A stretch of DNA of 64,000 nucleotides from Dokdonia pacifica (GCF_900188275.1 NZ_FZNY01000001.1:930001-994000), one strand, 5' to 3'. Positions 8,479-18,543 are shown, counted from the stretch's first letter. Notes: a model not told the origin generated them from the letters alone. Translations and numbers: made by a program.

Positions 8479-9161
8479 AAAAGTATCACTACATAATCAT
8501 CATTTGCATACTGGCTTCTTTGAATGCACAATCTCAAAGTGTGACGAATGTAGGGGTCATTCCAAAACTAAATATTAAAAAGAAATTTGAAACACTATGG
8601 TCAATTAATCTAGAGATTGCTCCACGTATAGAGCTTTTAGAAGGGGGCACATTAAGCACTTTAGAAAACTCGACATTTTATACACTCACAGATATTACAA
8701 CAGTTGTTTCTCGCACTGTGGGAGTAAGTAATAGTGTTGGTATGGGGTATTTAACGCGTATTGAAGAAGACCAAAGTACAGCACATCGATTTATACAGCA
8801 ATATGTACTCATAGATTACAAAGGCACATATCGTATCGCACATCGTTTTCGTACTGATCAAACTTTTAGAAAAGGAGGTGTACCCACTTTTAGAGCAAGA
8901 TATCGGATCTCTTCAGATATTGCATTACGAGGTCAAACTGTAGATCCCAACGAGTTCTATTTTAAAATCAGTAATGAATACTTAGGAATTCTCAGAGATC
9001 AAGCAAATGATATCGAAATACGTTTGACACCTACGCTAGGTTATAATTTTAAAAACAAAAACAAAGTAGAAGTTGGGCTTGATTATAGAATTGATTCCTT
9101 TATAAATAGTAATCCTGATCATCGATATTGGATACAAGTAGGCTACTATTTTCCATTATAA
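8475..9161 (+). CDS. DUF2490-like outer membrane protein
   Basis: A 228-residue protein with a signal peptide (MKKYHYIIIICILASLNAQS). Alternating amphipathic strands run through the protein, which ends in an aromatic-rich strand (HRYWIQVGYYFPL), as expected for a small outer membrane barrel. The segment order (RIAHRFRTDQTFRKG..FRARYRI, ..EFYFKISNEYLG, GYNFKNKNKVEVGLDYRID) fits DUF2490 proteins. It starts with TTG, overlapping the TGA stop of the upstream gene by 4 bases, which points to translational coupling. Substrate and role are unknown. Confidence 0.75.
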   Translation: MKKYHYIIIICILASLNAQSQSVTNVGVIPKLNIKKKFETLWSINLEIAPRIELLEGGTLSTLENSTFYTLTDITTVVSRTVGVSNSVGMGYLTRIEEDQSTAHRFIQQYVLIDYKGTYRIAHRFRTDQTFRKGGVPTFRARYRISSDIALRGQTVDPNEFYFKISNEYLGILRDQANDIEIRLTPTLGYNFKNKNKVEVGLDYRIDSFINSNPDHRYWIQVGYYFPL

Positions 9162-9357
9162 TGTATACTATCGCTTTTTGTAGTATCTGTATATATTGAT
9201 ATAAGAATACCTACAAAACAGTCATCTTAACACTAAATAACATTTTAAAAGAGTGGTTTTTAAAATTTTATGCATTTTTTCACGTTAACAATACTACTTA
9301 TGAACTAACTTTATAGTTTAAACAGTATAATCATCATTTATTCACTAAACCTAAAAA

Positions 9358-12192
9358 ATGAAAAAACACATTACATTATTTCTTAGTTTGTTTCTCATTG
9401 TTGGTGTTGCATTAGCACAAAACAAAGGAGATGTACAAAAAGCAAGAACCATCCCTGTTGCAGAAATCCCTGTAGATCCAAATGTAAAAGTAGGAAAGCT
9501 TTCTAACGGTCTTACTTATTACATCCGCAATAATGGAAAACCTGAAGACAAAGTAGAATTGCGTCTGGCAGTAAATGCTGGGTCTATTATGGAAACAGAA
9601 CGTCAATTAGGACTTGCCCATTTTATGGAGCATATGAACTTTAACGGTACAAAAAATTTCCAAAAAAATGATCTCGTTGATTATCTACAAAGTATTGGAG
9701 TAAAATTTGGGGCAGATTTAAATGCTTATACAAGTTTTGACGAAACTGTATATATTCTTCCTATTCCTAGTGATGATCCTGAAAAATTAGAAAAAGGATT
9801 TCAAATAATAGAAGACTGGGCACATAACACCACACTATCTGAAGAAGCAATAGATGGAGAACGCGGTGTTGTATTAGAAGAGTTAAGGCTTCGTCTTGGT
9901 GCAGAAGAGCGTATGCAACGCGAGACCTTACCTAAAATAATGTATGGTTCAAGATATGCAGATCGCCTTCCTATTGGAACTAAGGAAAATCTTGAAAACT
10001 TTAGTTATGATGATGTACGTGATTACTACAAAACATGGTATCGTCCAGAACTTATGGCTGTTGTTGCTGTAGGAGATCTTGATGTAGCTACTATGGAGCA
10101 GAAAATCAAAGATCATTTTGGAAAAATACCAGCTACTACCAATGGAAAAACCAGAGAGGATTATCAACTTCCTAATCATGAAGAAACATTTATCGCTATT
10201 GCTTCAGATCCTGAAGCAGCATTTAGCCGTGTAAATGTTATGTATAAGGATCGTAAAAATGCGCAACCTACTATTACTGTAGATGATTATAGAGAAGGTC
10301 TTGTGCGTAATCTTTTTTCGCAACTTATTAATAATAGACTTGGCGAACTTCGTAATAGCGCAAATCCTCCATTTGTTTTTGGGTTTTCATTTTATGGAGG
10401 CACTTTTGCCAGAACAAAAAACGCGTACCAATCTATTGCGCAAACTAGTGCCGAAGGACAACTAGATGGTTTAAAAGCATTGCTTATGGAAAATGAACGT
10501 GTAAAACGTTTTGGTTTCCAACAAGGAGAGTTAGATCGTGCTAAGAAAAGTATTATTGCTCGATTAGAAAAAGCTTATAATGACCGTGATAAAGTAGAAA
10601 GTGGTCGTATTGTAGGTCAGTATGTAAATAATTACTTAGAGCAAGAGCCTATTCCTGGTATTGAATGGGAATACGGAACTACAAAACGCCTATTAGACGG
10701 TATTACCATTAAAGAGATAAGCGATCTTATTAATGTATTTATCCATAATGACAATCGTGTGATTACGCTTACAGGTCCAGAAAAAGAAGGACTTACACAA
10801 GTAACCGAAAATCAAGTACTCGCTCTTATAAAAGAAGTAGAAAGTGCTGATATCAAACCTTATGAAGATGAGGCTGTACGCGAATCATTAATCGAAAAAT
10901 TACCTGCCGCAGGAACCATTGTTTCTACTACTAAGAATGATGCGCTAGGTACTACTACAATGACACTTTCTAATGGGGCTACAGTTACTATTAAAAAAAC
11001 TGACTTTAAAAATGACGAAGTGCTTTTTCAAGCCTTTAGCCACGGAGGAACTAGCCTATATTCAGATGAAGAGATAAAAGCTACCTCACTCGCAAATGGA
11101 GGAATTACACAAGCAGGAATAGGAGGCCTATCTCTTACGGATATGTCTAAATTTATGAGTGGTAAAATTGCCAATGTATCGCCATTTTTATCTAATGCTG
11201 CCGAAAATTTTAGAGGATCTGCCGCACCAAAAGATTTGGAAGTTTTATTTCAAATGGTACACCTATATTTTACAGATGTAAATAAAGATAATGAAGCCTA
11301 CCAATCGTTTGTTTCAAAACAAAAAAGCTTCTTAGGAAACCTAATGGCAAATCCTAACTTCTATTATCAAGATAAGTTAGGAGCAAAACGTAATGAGGGT
11401 AATCCTCGTTATAGTGGCTTCCCTACTCCAGAAAAATATGATGCAGCTGATTATGATTTGGCATATAAGAAATTTAAAGAGCGTTTTGCAGATGCAGGAG
11501 ATTTTCATTTTTACTTTGTAGGTAATGTAGATGAGGCGCAGGTGGCCGCTTTCGCGAAAGCGTACATAGCATCTCTACCAGGTCTCAATAGTAATGAGTC
11601 ATACATCCCCACTAAGTTTAGAGAAAAAGATGCGTACGAAAAGTTTGTGGTAAACAGAGGAGCTGACCCAAAAAGTAGTGTAAGTATTACGTGGCGTGAA
11701 GAAACTACCTATGATGATCAAAAAGAACTTGCAGCAAGTGCACTTGGAGAGGTTCTTACGATTAAACTCGTTGAAAAATTACGTGAGGAAGAAGGTGGCG
11801 TTTATGGTGTAGGCGCACGAGGATCATTGAGTAAGATTACATTTACCGATTTTGATTTTTCCATTTCTTTCCCTTGTGGTCCTGAAAATGTAGATAAGCT
11901 TGTTGCTGCTGCACTTGCAGAAGTAGAGAAGATCAAAAAAGAAGGCGTTACTCCTGAAGATCTTGCAAAAGTGAAAGAAACCTATTTGGTAGCTCGTAAA
12001 GAACAAGTAAAAACAAATCGTTTCTGGATGAGTAACTTATTGAATTTAGACCAGGAAGATCGCGACCCTAGTTATATTTTAGACTATGAAAAAAGAGTAA
12101 ATGCACTTACCGCTGAAGCCATTCAGAAAATAGCGCAAGAATATCTTGATGAAAATTACTTTTTAGCAATACTAATGCCTGAAGAAAAATAA
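9358..12192 (+). CDS. M16 family zinc metalloprotease (pitrilysin type)
   Basis: A 944-residue secreted or periplasmic peptidase. A signal peptide ends at about residue 20 (VGVALAQ). The inverted zinc motif HFMEH is at 88-92 in GLAHFMEHMNFNGT. The third ligand is a glutamate of the VVLEE segment near 174-175. The protein contains the two M16 halves: active domains at about 45-270 and, catalytically inactive, 540-900. Length matches the PqqL-like Bacteroidota family. An in-frame palindrome at 11550 encodes AFAKAY. The gene is followed 25 bases later by a strong terminator and looks monocistronic. It probably degrades peptides in the envelope. Confidence 0.93.
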   Translation: MKKHITLFLSLFLIVGVALAQNKGDVQKARTIPVAEIPVDPNVKVGKLSNGLTYYIRNNGKPEDKVELRLAVNAGSIMETERQLGLAHFMEHMNFNGTKNFQKNDLVDYLQSIGVKFGADLNAYTSFDETVYILPIPSDDPEKLEKGFQIIEDWAHNTTLSEEAIDGERGVVLEELRLRLGAEERMQRETLPKIMYGSRYADRLPIGTKENLENFSYDDVRDYYKTWYRPELMAVVAVGDLDVATMEQKIKDHFGKIPATTNGKTREDYQLPNHEETFIAIASDPEAAFSRVNVMYKDRKNAQPTITVDDYREGLVRNLFSQLINNRLGELRNSANPPFVFGFSFYGGTFARTKNAYQSIAQTSAEGQLDGLKALLMENERVKRFGFQQGELDRAKKSIIARLEKAYNDRDKVESGRIVGQYVNNYLEQEPIPGIEWEYGTTKRLLDGITIKEISDLINVFIHNDNRVITLTGPEKEGLTQVTENQVLALIKEVESADIKPYEDEAVRESLIEKLPAAGTIVSTTKNDALGTTTMTLSNGATVTIKKTDFKNDEVLFQAFSHGGTSLYSDEEIKATSLANGGITQAGIGGLSLTDMSKFMSGKIANVSPFLSNAAENFRGSAAPKDLEVLFQMVHLYFTDVNKDNEAYQSFVSKQKSFLGNLMANPNFYYQDKLGAKRNEGNPRYSGFPTPEKYDAADYDLAYKKFKERFADAGDFHFYFVGNVDEAQVAAFAKAYIASLPGLNSNESYIPTKFREKDAYEKFVVNRGADPKSSVSITWREETTYDDQKELAASALGEVLTIKLVEKLREEEGGVYGVGARGSLSKITFTDFDFSISFPCGPENVDKLVAAALAEVEKIKKEGVTPEDLAKVKETYLVARKEQVKTNRFWMSNLLNLDQEDRDPSYILDYEKRVNALTAEAIQKIAQEYLDENYFLAILMPEEK
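11550..11559. repeat. In-frame TTTCGCGAAA copy in the M16 protease gene
   Basis: Encodes AAFAKAYIA in the inactive C-terminal half. Confidence 0.9.
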
Positions 12193-12217
12193 TCATACAT
12201 ACATATATAAATAAAAA

Positions 12218-12244
12218 AGGCTTTCTGTTATAGAAAGCCTTTTT
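12218..12244 (+). terminator. Intrinsic terminator after the M16 protease
   Basis: A 9-bp perfect stem AGGCTTTCT/AGAAAGCCT (12218-12226, 12232-12240) with a 5-base loop and a T run. A-rich on its left side, it may also serve the convergent TraB-family gene. Confidence 0.92.
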
Positions 12245-12305
12245 CGATTGGTTTGGATTTGTTAGAAAACCCACATATACCAGTACATACAATTTGTAAA
12301 TGGTA

Positions 12306-13163
12306 TTATTCTACGATTGGTGTTACTGTATATCCTGCCTTACGTAACAAGTTAATCACACCTAGTTCTCCACCTAAATGTCCTGCTCCTACACCGTAAA
12401 ATACTTTTTGATCTTTAGATAATTCGCCTATTTTACCAATCCAGTTAGTATTACGATTATCTAAAAGTGCTTTTTTAAATTCAGGGTCTTCTTTAAATGA
12501 CTTTTCCATTATTGCATACAAGCCTTCAATATCTTCATTTTTATAGGTAGCAATCATATCATCAAACTCCTTTGTCATTTTTTCTGGCTCTTTCAGGTAT
12601 TCTACAATCTGATCTATTTGCTCTTCATAAGGAGTTGTTTCAAAAACACTTACTTGAAACGCTGCTGTTTCTAATCCTAATATTTCTTTTTGATCTTCTT
12701 TAGTGCGCTTAATAATTTCAGACTCATAACTAGCCGTTTGCTTGCCCATCATAGCTATTGTAATCATAGAGGTAACTGTAAAAGGCTTAAAACTATTGAA
12801 AGCTGCCATCCCAACACCCATATGTTCTGTAAGGTAGTTATCTAGAATTTCGTATTCTTCTTCATCCATATAAGAACTTAATTTCTCACCCTCTTCTAGT
12901 TGTGCTAAGGTTTGCATCCCTCCCATCATTTGTGGATCATCCATATCAAGTTCTAACACGGTAACTTCAGTATCTTTTATGGCTTTTTCAACTTTGTCTT
13001 TAAACACAAAATCTTCTTGAGGTATTAAATGAAAAGTACCAAATACATAAGAGGGTTTAATTCCATTCCCTTCTACCTTCCATAATAAACTAGACTCTTC
13101 TTGAGCAATTAATGAAAATGTACTAAGTACTAATGCTACAAATGCCTTTATTGTGTTTTTCAT
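12306..13163 (-). CDS. TraB/GumN family protein
   Basis: A 285-residue protein with a signal peptide (about residues 1-20, ending SLIAQE). The TraB/GumN signature follows: LLWKVEGNGIKPSYVFGTFHLI near residues 25-46, then VTVLELDMDDP, LETAAFQ and, near the C-terminus, KVFYGVGAGHLGGELGVINLLRKAGYTV. The conserved GxxH and E/D residues resemble a metal-dependent hydrolase site, and some TraB-family members are proposed proteases. It is a lone gene, convergent with the M16 protease and divergent from the HTH regulator. The envelope location is inferred from the signal peptide. Confidence 0.88.
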   Translation of the reverse strand: MKNTIKAFVALVLSTFSLIAQEESSLLWKVEGNGIKPSYVFGTFHLIPQEDFVFKDKVEKAIKDTEVTVLELDMDDPQMMGGMQTLAQLEEGEKLSSYMDEEEYEILDNYLTEHMGVGMAAFNSFKPFTVTSMITIAMMGKQTASYESEIIKRTKEDQKEILGLETAAFQVSVFETTPYEEQIDQIVEYLKEPEKMTKEFDDMIATYKNEDIEGLYAIMEKSFKEDPEFKKALLDNRNTNWIGKIGELSKDQKVFYGVGAGHLGGELGVINLLRKAGYTVTPIVE

Positions 13164-13385
13164 CTATTTTTTATTTTATAAATCTTACTATTTACATTCG
13201 GTCTTATAAGTGTTCATAGTTATAAAATTGTTACAATAAATTACTTAAAACCCTATTCTCACTATAATGGCGGGTAAATGACGGGTGAAATTCAGTACAA
13301 AAAATGAAACAATTATGAATCCCGATGTACTATTGTAATGTGAAACTTCTTGTATATTGAGGTACCTATCGTACAAGGCAAATTT

Positions 13386-14216
13386 ATGATGATGAAACAA
13401 CCAGAATTAGGACGTAAAATAGTAGAGCTACGTCAACAAAAAGGATTTACCCAAGAAGAGCTTGTAGAACAATGTAATATAAGTGTACGAACGATTCAAC
13501 GTATAGAAGCTGGAGAAGTATCTCCTAGAATATATACTATCAAAACAATCTTATCTGCATTAGATCGAGATCTAGATGATTTACAACAAGATTCTGTATT
13601 TGAAACAAAAGTAAAGAAGGCTATGCTTTTAGAAATAGACCCATCTAAGGATGTATCTTTTATTTTTACACAATTACATATAGGATGGATTGCTGGAATA
13701 TTGAGTATGATTGCTTTTATTTTTGAAACTATAGACGATTGGTCTTATGTAATCAATCAAGAATATTATTTTGGAAAAACATACACCATTGTACTAGGGA
13801 TTATATCTATCATCCTATTCTCAATATATATGCGGTCTTTTGTACTCATTGGTAATTTATTTAAAAACACTTTTCTAAAACTAACTGCAATTCTATTTAT
13901 AGTAATCAATGCAATAACAGCTGCATTTTCACTTATAGATTTAGACTTTACAATTCTCCCTATGGAAGGTAATGGCATTTTATATTGTGTATTTATGGGT
14001 ACAATGTATCTTTTCTTTGGCATGGCCTTGTACAAACTTAAAGGTCTTGGGCAACTACCTGCCACTGCAGGAATTATACAAGTTGTTATAGGTGTAATGC
14101 TTCTTAGTATTTTTCTAGCTATTGTAGGAGGTCCTGCAAGCATTCTAGTACAAGGACTTAATGTTGCTATTATTTTAAAAGCAATAGAGACTATTAAATC
14201 TCAGATTAAAAGCTAA
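13386..14216 (+). CDS. XRE-type HTH regulator with C-terminal membrane domain
   Basis: An N-terminal Cro/C1-type helix-turn-helix covers about the first 65 residues (LGRKIVELRQQKGFTQEELVEQCNISVRTIQRIEAGEVSPRIYTIKTI). Five or so membrane helices occupy the rest, with no large soluble sensor. I place the start at one of three consecutive ATG codons (13386, 13389, 13392). The reading frame stays open back to a TTG at 13350, but the added residues are not HTH-like. Such HTH-membrane proteins are common in flavobacteria and may sense membrane state, but the target is unknown. Confidence 0.82.
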   Translation: MMMKQPELGRKIVELRQQKGFTQEELVEQCNISVRTIQRIEAGEVSPRIYTIKTILSALDRDLDDLQQDSVFETKVKKAMLLEIDPSKDVSFIFTQLHIGWIAGILSMIAFIFETIDDWSYVINQEYYFGKTYTIVLGIISIILFSIYMRSFVLIGNLFKNTFLKLTAILFIVINAITAAFSLIDLDFTILPMEGNGILYCVFMGTMYLFFGMALYKLKGLGQLPATAGIIQVVIGVMLLSIFLAIVGGPASILVQGLNVAIILKAIETIKSQIKS

Positions 14217-14539
14217 AGATATTTTAGAAATAAGGTAACTTGTAGATTGTATTAAAATATATAAGCCGAGGGGAATATGCATAACCCTCGGCTAAAGAAC
14301 CATCAGTTTTTTCGTACTCGATTTTATCTCACTAAAACAAATATGATAATTACGTGATGATTTTATTTATAATGTCACAACCCAATGCTTAATTGAATAA
14401 ATAACATCACTATATTAAAATCATTATTTAATGCTGGCAATGTAGTCGTAATTTTTTATTTATCCATACAGAACTGCATCAATTTCATTAAACGTCTTCT
14501 TTTACATATTAGTATACGAGTATTGTAAAACAATTGTTA
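14217..14539. other. Intergenic region with one GC-rich hairpin
   Basis: This 323-base AT-rich gap holds a 9-bp perfect stem AGCCGAGGG/CCCTCGGCT at 14264-14272 and 14285-14293 with a 12-base loop. It stands out strongly from its surroundings. A run of six T follows about 14 bases later, so it could be a terminator for the HTH gene or part of a small RNA. Nothing else is recognised. Confidence 0.6.
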
Positions 14540-15664
14540 TTACTGTTTTATAAATTTTTTAGTCACCGTTTTTTCTCCCGTTTGAATTTTAACAAAATAG
14601 GCACCTTTACTCCATGTCCCTGTATCTAATTGTACCTCTAATGTCTCTTCTTGAGTAATTCCTTCTTCTGTTTTTACTAGTTGCCCAGATGTTCCGTATA
14701 CTTTAATACTATACTTTTGAGCAGGTACAAATGTACCTTTAATGGTTATGGAATCATTTTGAGAATTAGAAAACAATTGTATGGTGGTATCCGCTTTCGC
14801 GAAAGCGTCCACATTCAAACTTACATCTTGAATGATACGTAGATTTGAAGTGCCTGCATCAGAAATATAAATTCGATCATTGGTCGGATCACCTAAAATA
14901 CCATTAGGAAAGTTAAAGGTCGCGGTCTCTAAATCACCATCTGCATTACCAGATGTACTTCCTGCAAATAAAAAGATCTCTCCTGTTTCTGGGTCAATTC
15001 TATAAATACGATGCTCACCTATCTGTGTACCATATAAAAAATCTCCTTTAGAAGTGAGAAATCCTAACACATTATTTTGAGCAGCACCAGCGGGTAATTG
15101 CGCTATCTCCGTCAAGGTTTCGTTATCCTCCAGTCTAAAAATCTTCCGATCATTATAATTAGAGATATACGTTTGATCTCCCACAAATGCAATTCCAGAA
15201 GGCCCATTAAGTGGCGCTCCTTGAATCATGATTTCTGACGCATTTGTCTCAGGATCTAGTACATTCAAACTACTTTGATTGTAGGAAACCCACAACATTC
15301 TATCTTCTTGTGCATCATATTTTACGCCTGTAGGGTTATTAAGTCCTGTAACGGTATCTAGTAAACTTCCATCAGTATCGTAAATATGTATGGTGCCTCC
15401 TCCAGCTTCACATATATATATACGATCATCATTAGTAACTCCTATTCCATTTGGGTTTGTAAATCCTGTAGCAAAAGTGGTTACATTTCCAGTAGAAAAT
15501 TCATACTTAAATACGCCGTCACCTTGAAAATTGGAACAATACACATCTCCATTTGATGTAATACCAAATCCATCATAAAAGACTCCTTCTGTAACTGTAC
15601 TTACTGTTTGAGCTTGAGATACTATACAATATAGGACAAAACATAATGTGCTCATTTTTTTCAT
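14540..15664 (-). CDS. Secreted NHL/SMP-30-like beta-propeller with T9SS sorting domain
   Basis: A 374-residue protein. The signal peptide is at 1-18 (CIVSQAQ). Six-bladed-propeller-like repeats run at about 25-280, with recurring GDVYCSNFQGDGVFKYE, NGIGVTNDDRIYICEAGGGTIHIYD, NPTGVKYD and FPNGILGDPTNDRIYISDAGTSNLRII units. A type IX secretion C-terminal sorting domain covers the last 75 residues or so (TIQLFSNSQNDSITIKG, YSIKVYGTSGQLVKTEEG, KGAYFVKIQTGEKTVTKKFIKQ). An in-frame palindrome at 14795 encodes AFAKAD exactly in the linker before the sorting domain. It is probably surface-exposed or released; the ligand is unknown. Confidence 0.88.
   Translation of the reverse strand: MKKMSTLCFVLYCIVSQAQTVSTVTEGVFYDGFGITSNGDVYCSNFQGDGVFKYEFSTGNVTTFATGFTNPNGIGVTNDDRIYICEAGGGTIHIYDTDGSLLDTVTGLNNPTGVKYDAQEDRMLWVSYNQSSLNVLDPETNASEIMIQGAPLNGPSGIAFVGDQTYISNYNDRKIFRLEDNETLTEIAQLPAGAAQNNVLGFLTSKGDFLYGTQIGEHRIYRIDPETGEIFLFAGSTSGNADGDLETATFNFPNGILGDPTNDRIYISDAGTSNLRIIQDVSLNVDAFAKADTTIQLFSNSQNDSITIKGTFVPAQKYSIKVYGTSGQLVKTEEGITQEETLEVQLDTGTWSKGAYFVKIQTGEKTVTKKFIKQ
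14795..14804. repeat. In-frame TTTCGCGAAA copy in the propeller gene
   Basis: Encodes AFAKAD at the junction between propeller and sorting domain. Confidence 0.9.
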
Positions 15665-15747
15665 AACTATTCGATTTTTAAATTGATAAAGTTCAAAGTA
15701 AAAACCAAAAAAATTATCTTGCGACAGTCTGGGTACAGAAAGACTTT

Positions 15748-16866
15748 TTACGCTACTCTTTTACTTTTTATATACTCACTGGGTGTTTGAGAAGTCACTT
15801 GTTTAAACGCTTTATTAAACGTCGATTTAGAATTAAAACCAGCATCCAAAGCAATAGCAAGAAGGGTTTGCTTAAGATGTAATCCCTGATCAATACACTC
15901 TATAATATCTTGTACTCGGTAGGTATTAATGTAGTCATAAAAAGATTTTTGATATACCTGATTTAATAACCACGAAAGATTATTAGAAGTTGTATTCAAT
16001 TTTTCTGCAAGTCCCTTAAGAGATAAGTCTGGTGTTTTATAAATCTCTTCTTCTTGAATAAAGAATTTTAATCGTTTTTGTAATCGTTGAATTTCATCAG
16101 GTTTAAGACGAGCCTTTTCTTCTTTAATTTTAGGATGCAAAGGCATTCTGAAAATTTCTGGTTGACGCAAACTGTAATACCCAATAACATAAATAAACAA
16201 CGGAATAGAAACCCATACCAATGGATAATTGAGTACTGTACTAATCTCAGAAAATTTAAATATTCCACTAATAAAGCTAATGAACCATAATACAGTAAAT
16301 AAAATAACAGTTACTAGTACATATCGTATATAACGACGTATTACAAGCACATAGGAAATTTGATGTTCCATTACTTTTTTATGCTTTTTAAATAACCTAA
16401 TAGAAGCAATCGTATATCCTATAAAACTTATAATCCCAATAAGCTCTGCAAAAAACCAGAAATAAGGTAAAAATCGTATTTCTTTTATAAAAGCCATTAC
16501 ATTTTCTGGAGCCAAATACACACCTATTGTTATAAATATATGTATACAAGCAATTAAATAGTGCCAAAAAGAAAGTTTAAAAACGGGTGTTTCTTGAAAA
16601 AGAAGACGTCGTATATAGCAGTAAATAAGCGGTCCAAATAAAAAGATAGTTACATCTACTATTCCAGCTACATAGTTCACCCATAGCGCTTCTATTCTAT
16701 ACGCCATCACACGTCCAAAAAGCATTATTACAGCAATTCCTATAGTGATAGATAGTACATCATTTGCGGCTTTATTACGGTTATCTATAAGGCGTAATGT
16801 GATAGCCAGAAAAATTCCTTGGCTCACTCCTAAAAAGAGAATAACATCTAATAATGTAAATGACAT
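15748..16866 (-). CDS. AraC-family regulator with N-terminal seven-helix membrane domain
   Basis: A 372-residue protein. About seven hydrophobic helices fill residues 5-235. A cytosolic AraC/XylS DNA-binding domain with two HTH motifs covers about 265-372 (LSLKGLAEKLNTTSNNLSWLLNQVYQKSFYDYINTYRVQDI ... LLAIALDAGFNSKSTFNKAFKQVTSQTPSEYI). This layout is common in Bacteroidota for membrane-sensing transcription factors. It ends 83 bases from the propeller gene and starts 12 bases after the S41 peptidase stop, so the peptidase and regulator are likely one operon. The target genes are unknown. Confidence 0.92.
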   Translation of the reverse strand: MSFTLLDVILFLGVSQGIFLAITLRLIDNRNKAANDVLSITIGIAVIMLFGRVMAYRIEALWVNYVAGIVDVTIFLFGPLIYCYIRRLLFQETPVFKLSFWHYLIACIHIFITIGVYLAPENVMAFIKEIRFLPYFWFFAELIGIISFIGYTIASIRLFKKHKKVMEHQISYVLVIRRYIRYVLVTVILFTVLWFISFISGIFKFSEISTVLNYPLVWVSIPLFIYVIGYYSLRQPEIFRMPLHPKIKEEKARLKPDEIQRLQKRLKFFIQEEEIYKTPDLSLKGLAEKLNTTSNNLSWLLNQVYQKSFYDYINTYRVQDIIECIDQGLHLKQTLLAIALDAGFNSKSTFNKAFKQVTSQTPSEYIKSKRVA

Positions 16867-16878
16867 TTCTATAGGGTT

Positions 16879-18330
16879 TTATTGACTATTGTTTTTAATA
16901 AGATCAAATGCATATGCTTTTACAACATCATTTTTTGTCATCCAATCTTCTAATGAAATAATTACTGGATAATCAGGTATAGTACCTCTACCTATATTCT
17001 TGGTAGGGTCTACTGCGTTTATATATTTATTTAGAGGAACAGTAACAATTAATCCTCCTCCTATAATTACTTGTGGCATCAGTCCGCTAGTGTTTCCTTG
17101 ATATCCTCCGGCGCTTTCTTCTCCTATAACTTTGGCCTTTTTATTATCTGAAAGTATAGCAATAAAATCTGCTGCAGAAGACATACAAAATCCGTTAGTA
17201 AGCAAATACGTATTACCTTTATAGTTGTGTTTTGCAGGTTTTTGGGGCTTATAGTATTTAAACTCTTTGGTTAATAAAGCACCTTTCCATAAGTAGGTAG
17301 AACCTTTTTTTTCAGGCTTGCTATAAAATATTTTTGCTGAGCCTTTACTTACTTGATTTGCGATATCTTCTGTCACTTCAATACGATCCCAATATCTAAA
17401 CTCTGAATCAAAAAAATAAGAAGCGAGTAAAGCCGCATAACTATCGGTTCCTCCAGTATTATAGCGTAAATCAATAATTAGGTTTTCTGTTTTTTGATCT
17501 TCTAAGGTTTTAAAAACATCTTTTATAAAACCTTTAAAATTTTGCCCATTCTCTTTAATAAGTGTCTTTGCAAATGTTTGAATCTTTAAAACTCCAACAC
17601 CCTCTTTAATTTCAAAAGAAAGCTGTTCTTTATTTGTTGCAGCAAATTTTTCATACGAAGGGAAAACCTCAGGCGTAATGCCTTTTATTTTGTATTCCTT
17701 TGTTGTATTTCCTGATGCTACCTTAACCGTAAACGTATCTGTCATCTCCATCATACTTTGATACCAAAATGGAAATCTCAAATTGAGTGCTAATATCTTT
17801 TCAGTTTGATTGTATCCATCTGAAGGAATCGCCTTCATCAGTGTTTTTATAATAGATGTGATAGGTTTTCCATTAATAGAGAGCAGCTCCCCTTTTACAG
17901 GAACATCTCTATTTTCAGAATGATTTTTTGTAATAAATACTTTTCTATTTTCATCTATATAAATTTCTATTGGAATATACGTTTTTGTTGCTTCCATTGC
18001 TTTTTCATAAGCTTCTGGAAGTACCATGGTTGTATGCAAACATCCTATTTGCGCAATGAGTGGTTTTACTTTTCTATAAAAATCTAGGGCATTGAGTGAA
18101 TCGGTAACAGTTTGTAACGTAGAATCAATAATCACATCAAAACGCTCTTTTGGTGTATACCAATAAAATCCTGGATGTCCTCCACTCATTCCATCTAGTA
18201 AATCCCTTGTCCACTTTTTGATACTATCCTGATGGTATTTTTTTTCAAAATCTACAGCTACGCTTTCTTGAGAAAAAAGAGGCTGAATACATAAGGTGCA
18301 TATAATAAATAAGAGTACTCTTGTAAGCAT
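16879..18330 (-). CDS. S41 family (C-terminal processing-like) peptidase
   Basis: A 483-residue secreted serine peptidase. The signal peptide is at about 1-20. A PDZ-like segment appears near 130-160 (VPVKGELLSINGKPITSII). The tail-specific protease core shows KTENLIIDLRYNTGGTDSYAALLASYFF, then TNGFCMSSAADFIAIL, where the SS pair supplies the nucleophile region, and AKVIGEESAGGYQGNTSG with the following catalytic-lysine region. Members cleave C-terminal or unfolded peptides in the envelope. It is the first gene of a probable pair with the AraC-type regulator, 12 bases away. Length is within the family range. Confidence 0.88.
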   Translation of the reverse strand: MLTRVLLFIICTLCIQPLFSQESVAVDFEKKYHQDSIKKWTRDLLDGMSGGHPGFYWYTPKERFDVIIDSTLQTVTDSLNALDFYRKVKPLIAQIGCLHTTMVLPEAYEKAMEATKTYIPIEIYIDENRKVFITKNHSENRDVPVKGELLSINGKPITSIIKTLMKAIPSDGYNQTEKILALNLRFPFWYQSMMEMTDTFTVKVASGNTTKEYKIKGITPEVFPSYEKFAATNKEQLSFEIKEGVGVLKIQTFAKTLIKENGQNFKGFIKDVFKTLEDQKTENLIIDLRYNTGGTDSYAALLASYFFDSEFRYWDRIEVTEDIANQVSKGSAKIFYSKPEKKGSTYLWKGALLTKEFKYYKPQKPAKHNYKGNTYLLTNGFCMSSAADFIAILSDNKKAKVIGEESAGGYQGNTSGLMPQVIIGGGLIVTVPLNKYINAVDPTKNIGRGTIPDYPVIISLEDWMTKNDVVKAYAFDLIKNNSQ

Positions 18331-18474
18331 ATAATTCGATTGGAAATTTAGAATTGGAAAAGTAAGTAATCAAAGATAACGCACCTTTATGCTTAACAAA
18401 ACTATAAGGCTGTATTAACAGAACTATAGGTGTGTTTGGGTACATTCACACGCTATATACTTGTAATTGTTCCT

Positions 18475-18543
18475 TATACGCTTTAACGCTACGCTCTCCC
18501 TACGGTCGTGAATCTCACAAGCTTGATTTCGCGAAAGCGTATA
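18475..18543. repeat. Long-loop variant of the TTTCGCGAAA palindrome (copy E2)
   Basis: The outer arms TATACGCTTT and AAAGCGTATA are perfect complements separated by about 49 bases. The interior (AACGCTACGCTCTCCCTACGG, GGTCGTGAATCTCACAAG) is shared with E1. Exact core at 18527-18536. It lies in the 258-base gap between the lipoprotein and S41 genes. Confidence 0.8.

Noticed and set aside
13766-14143. 125-residue minus ORF inside the HTH-membrane gene
   Set aside because: Shadow of membrane-helix codons; the sense frame carries a clear HTH domain.
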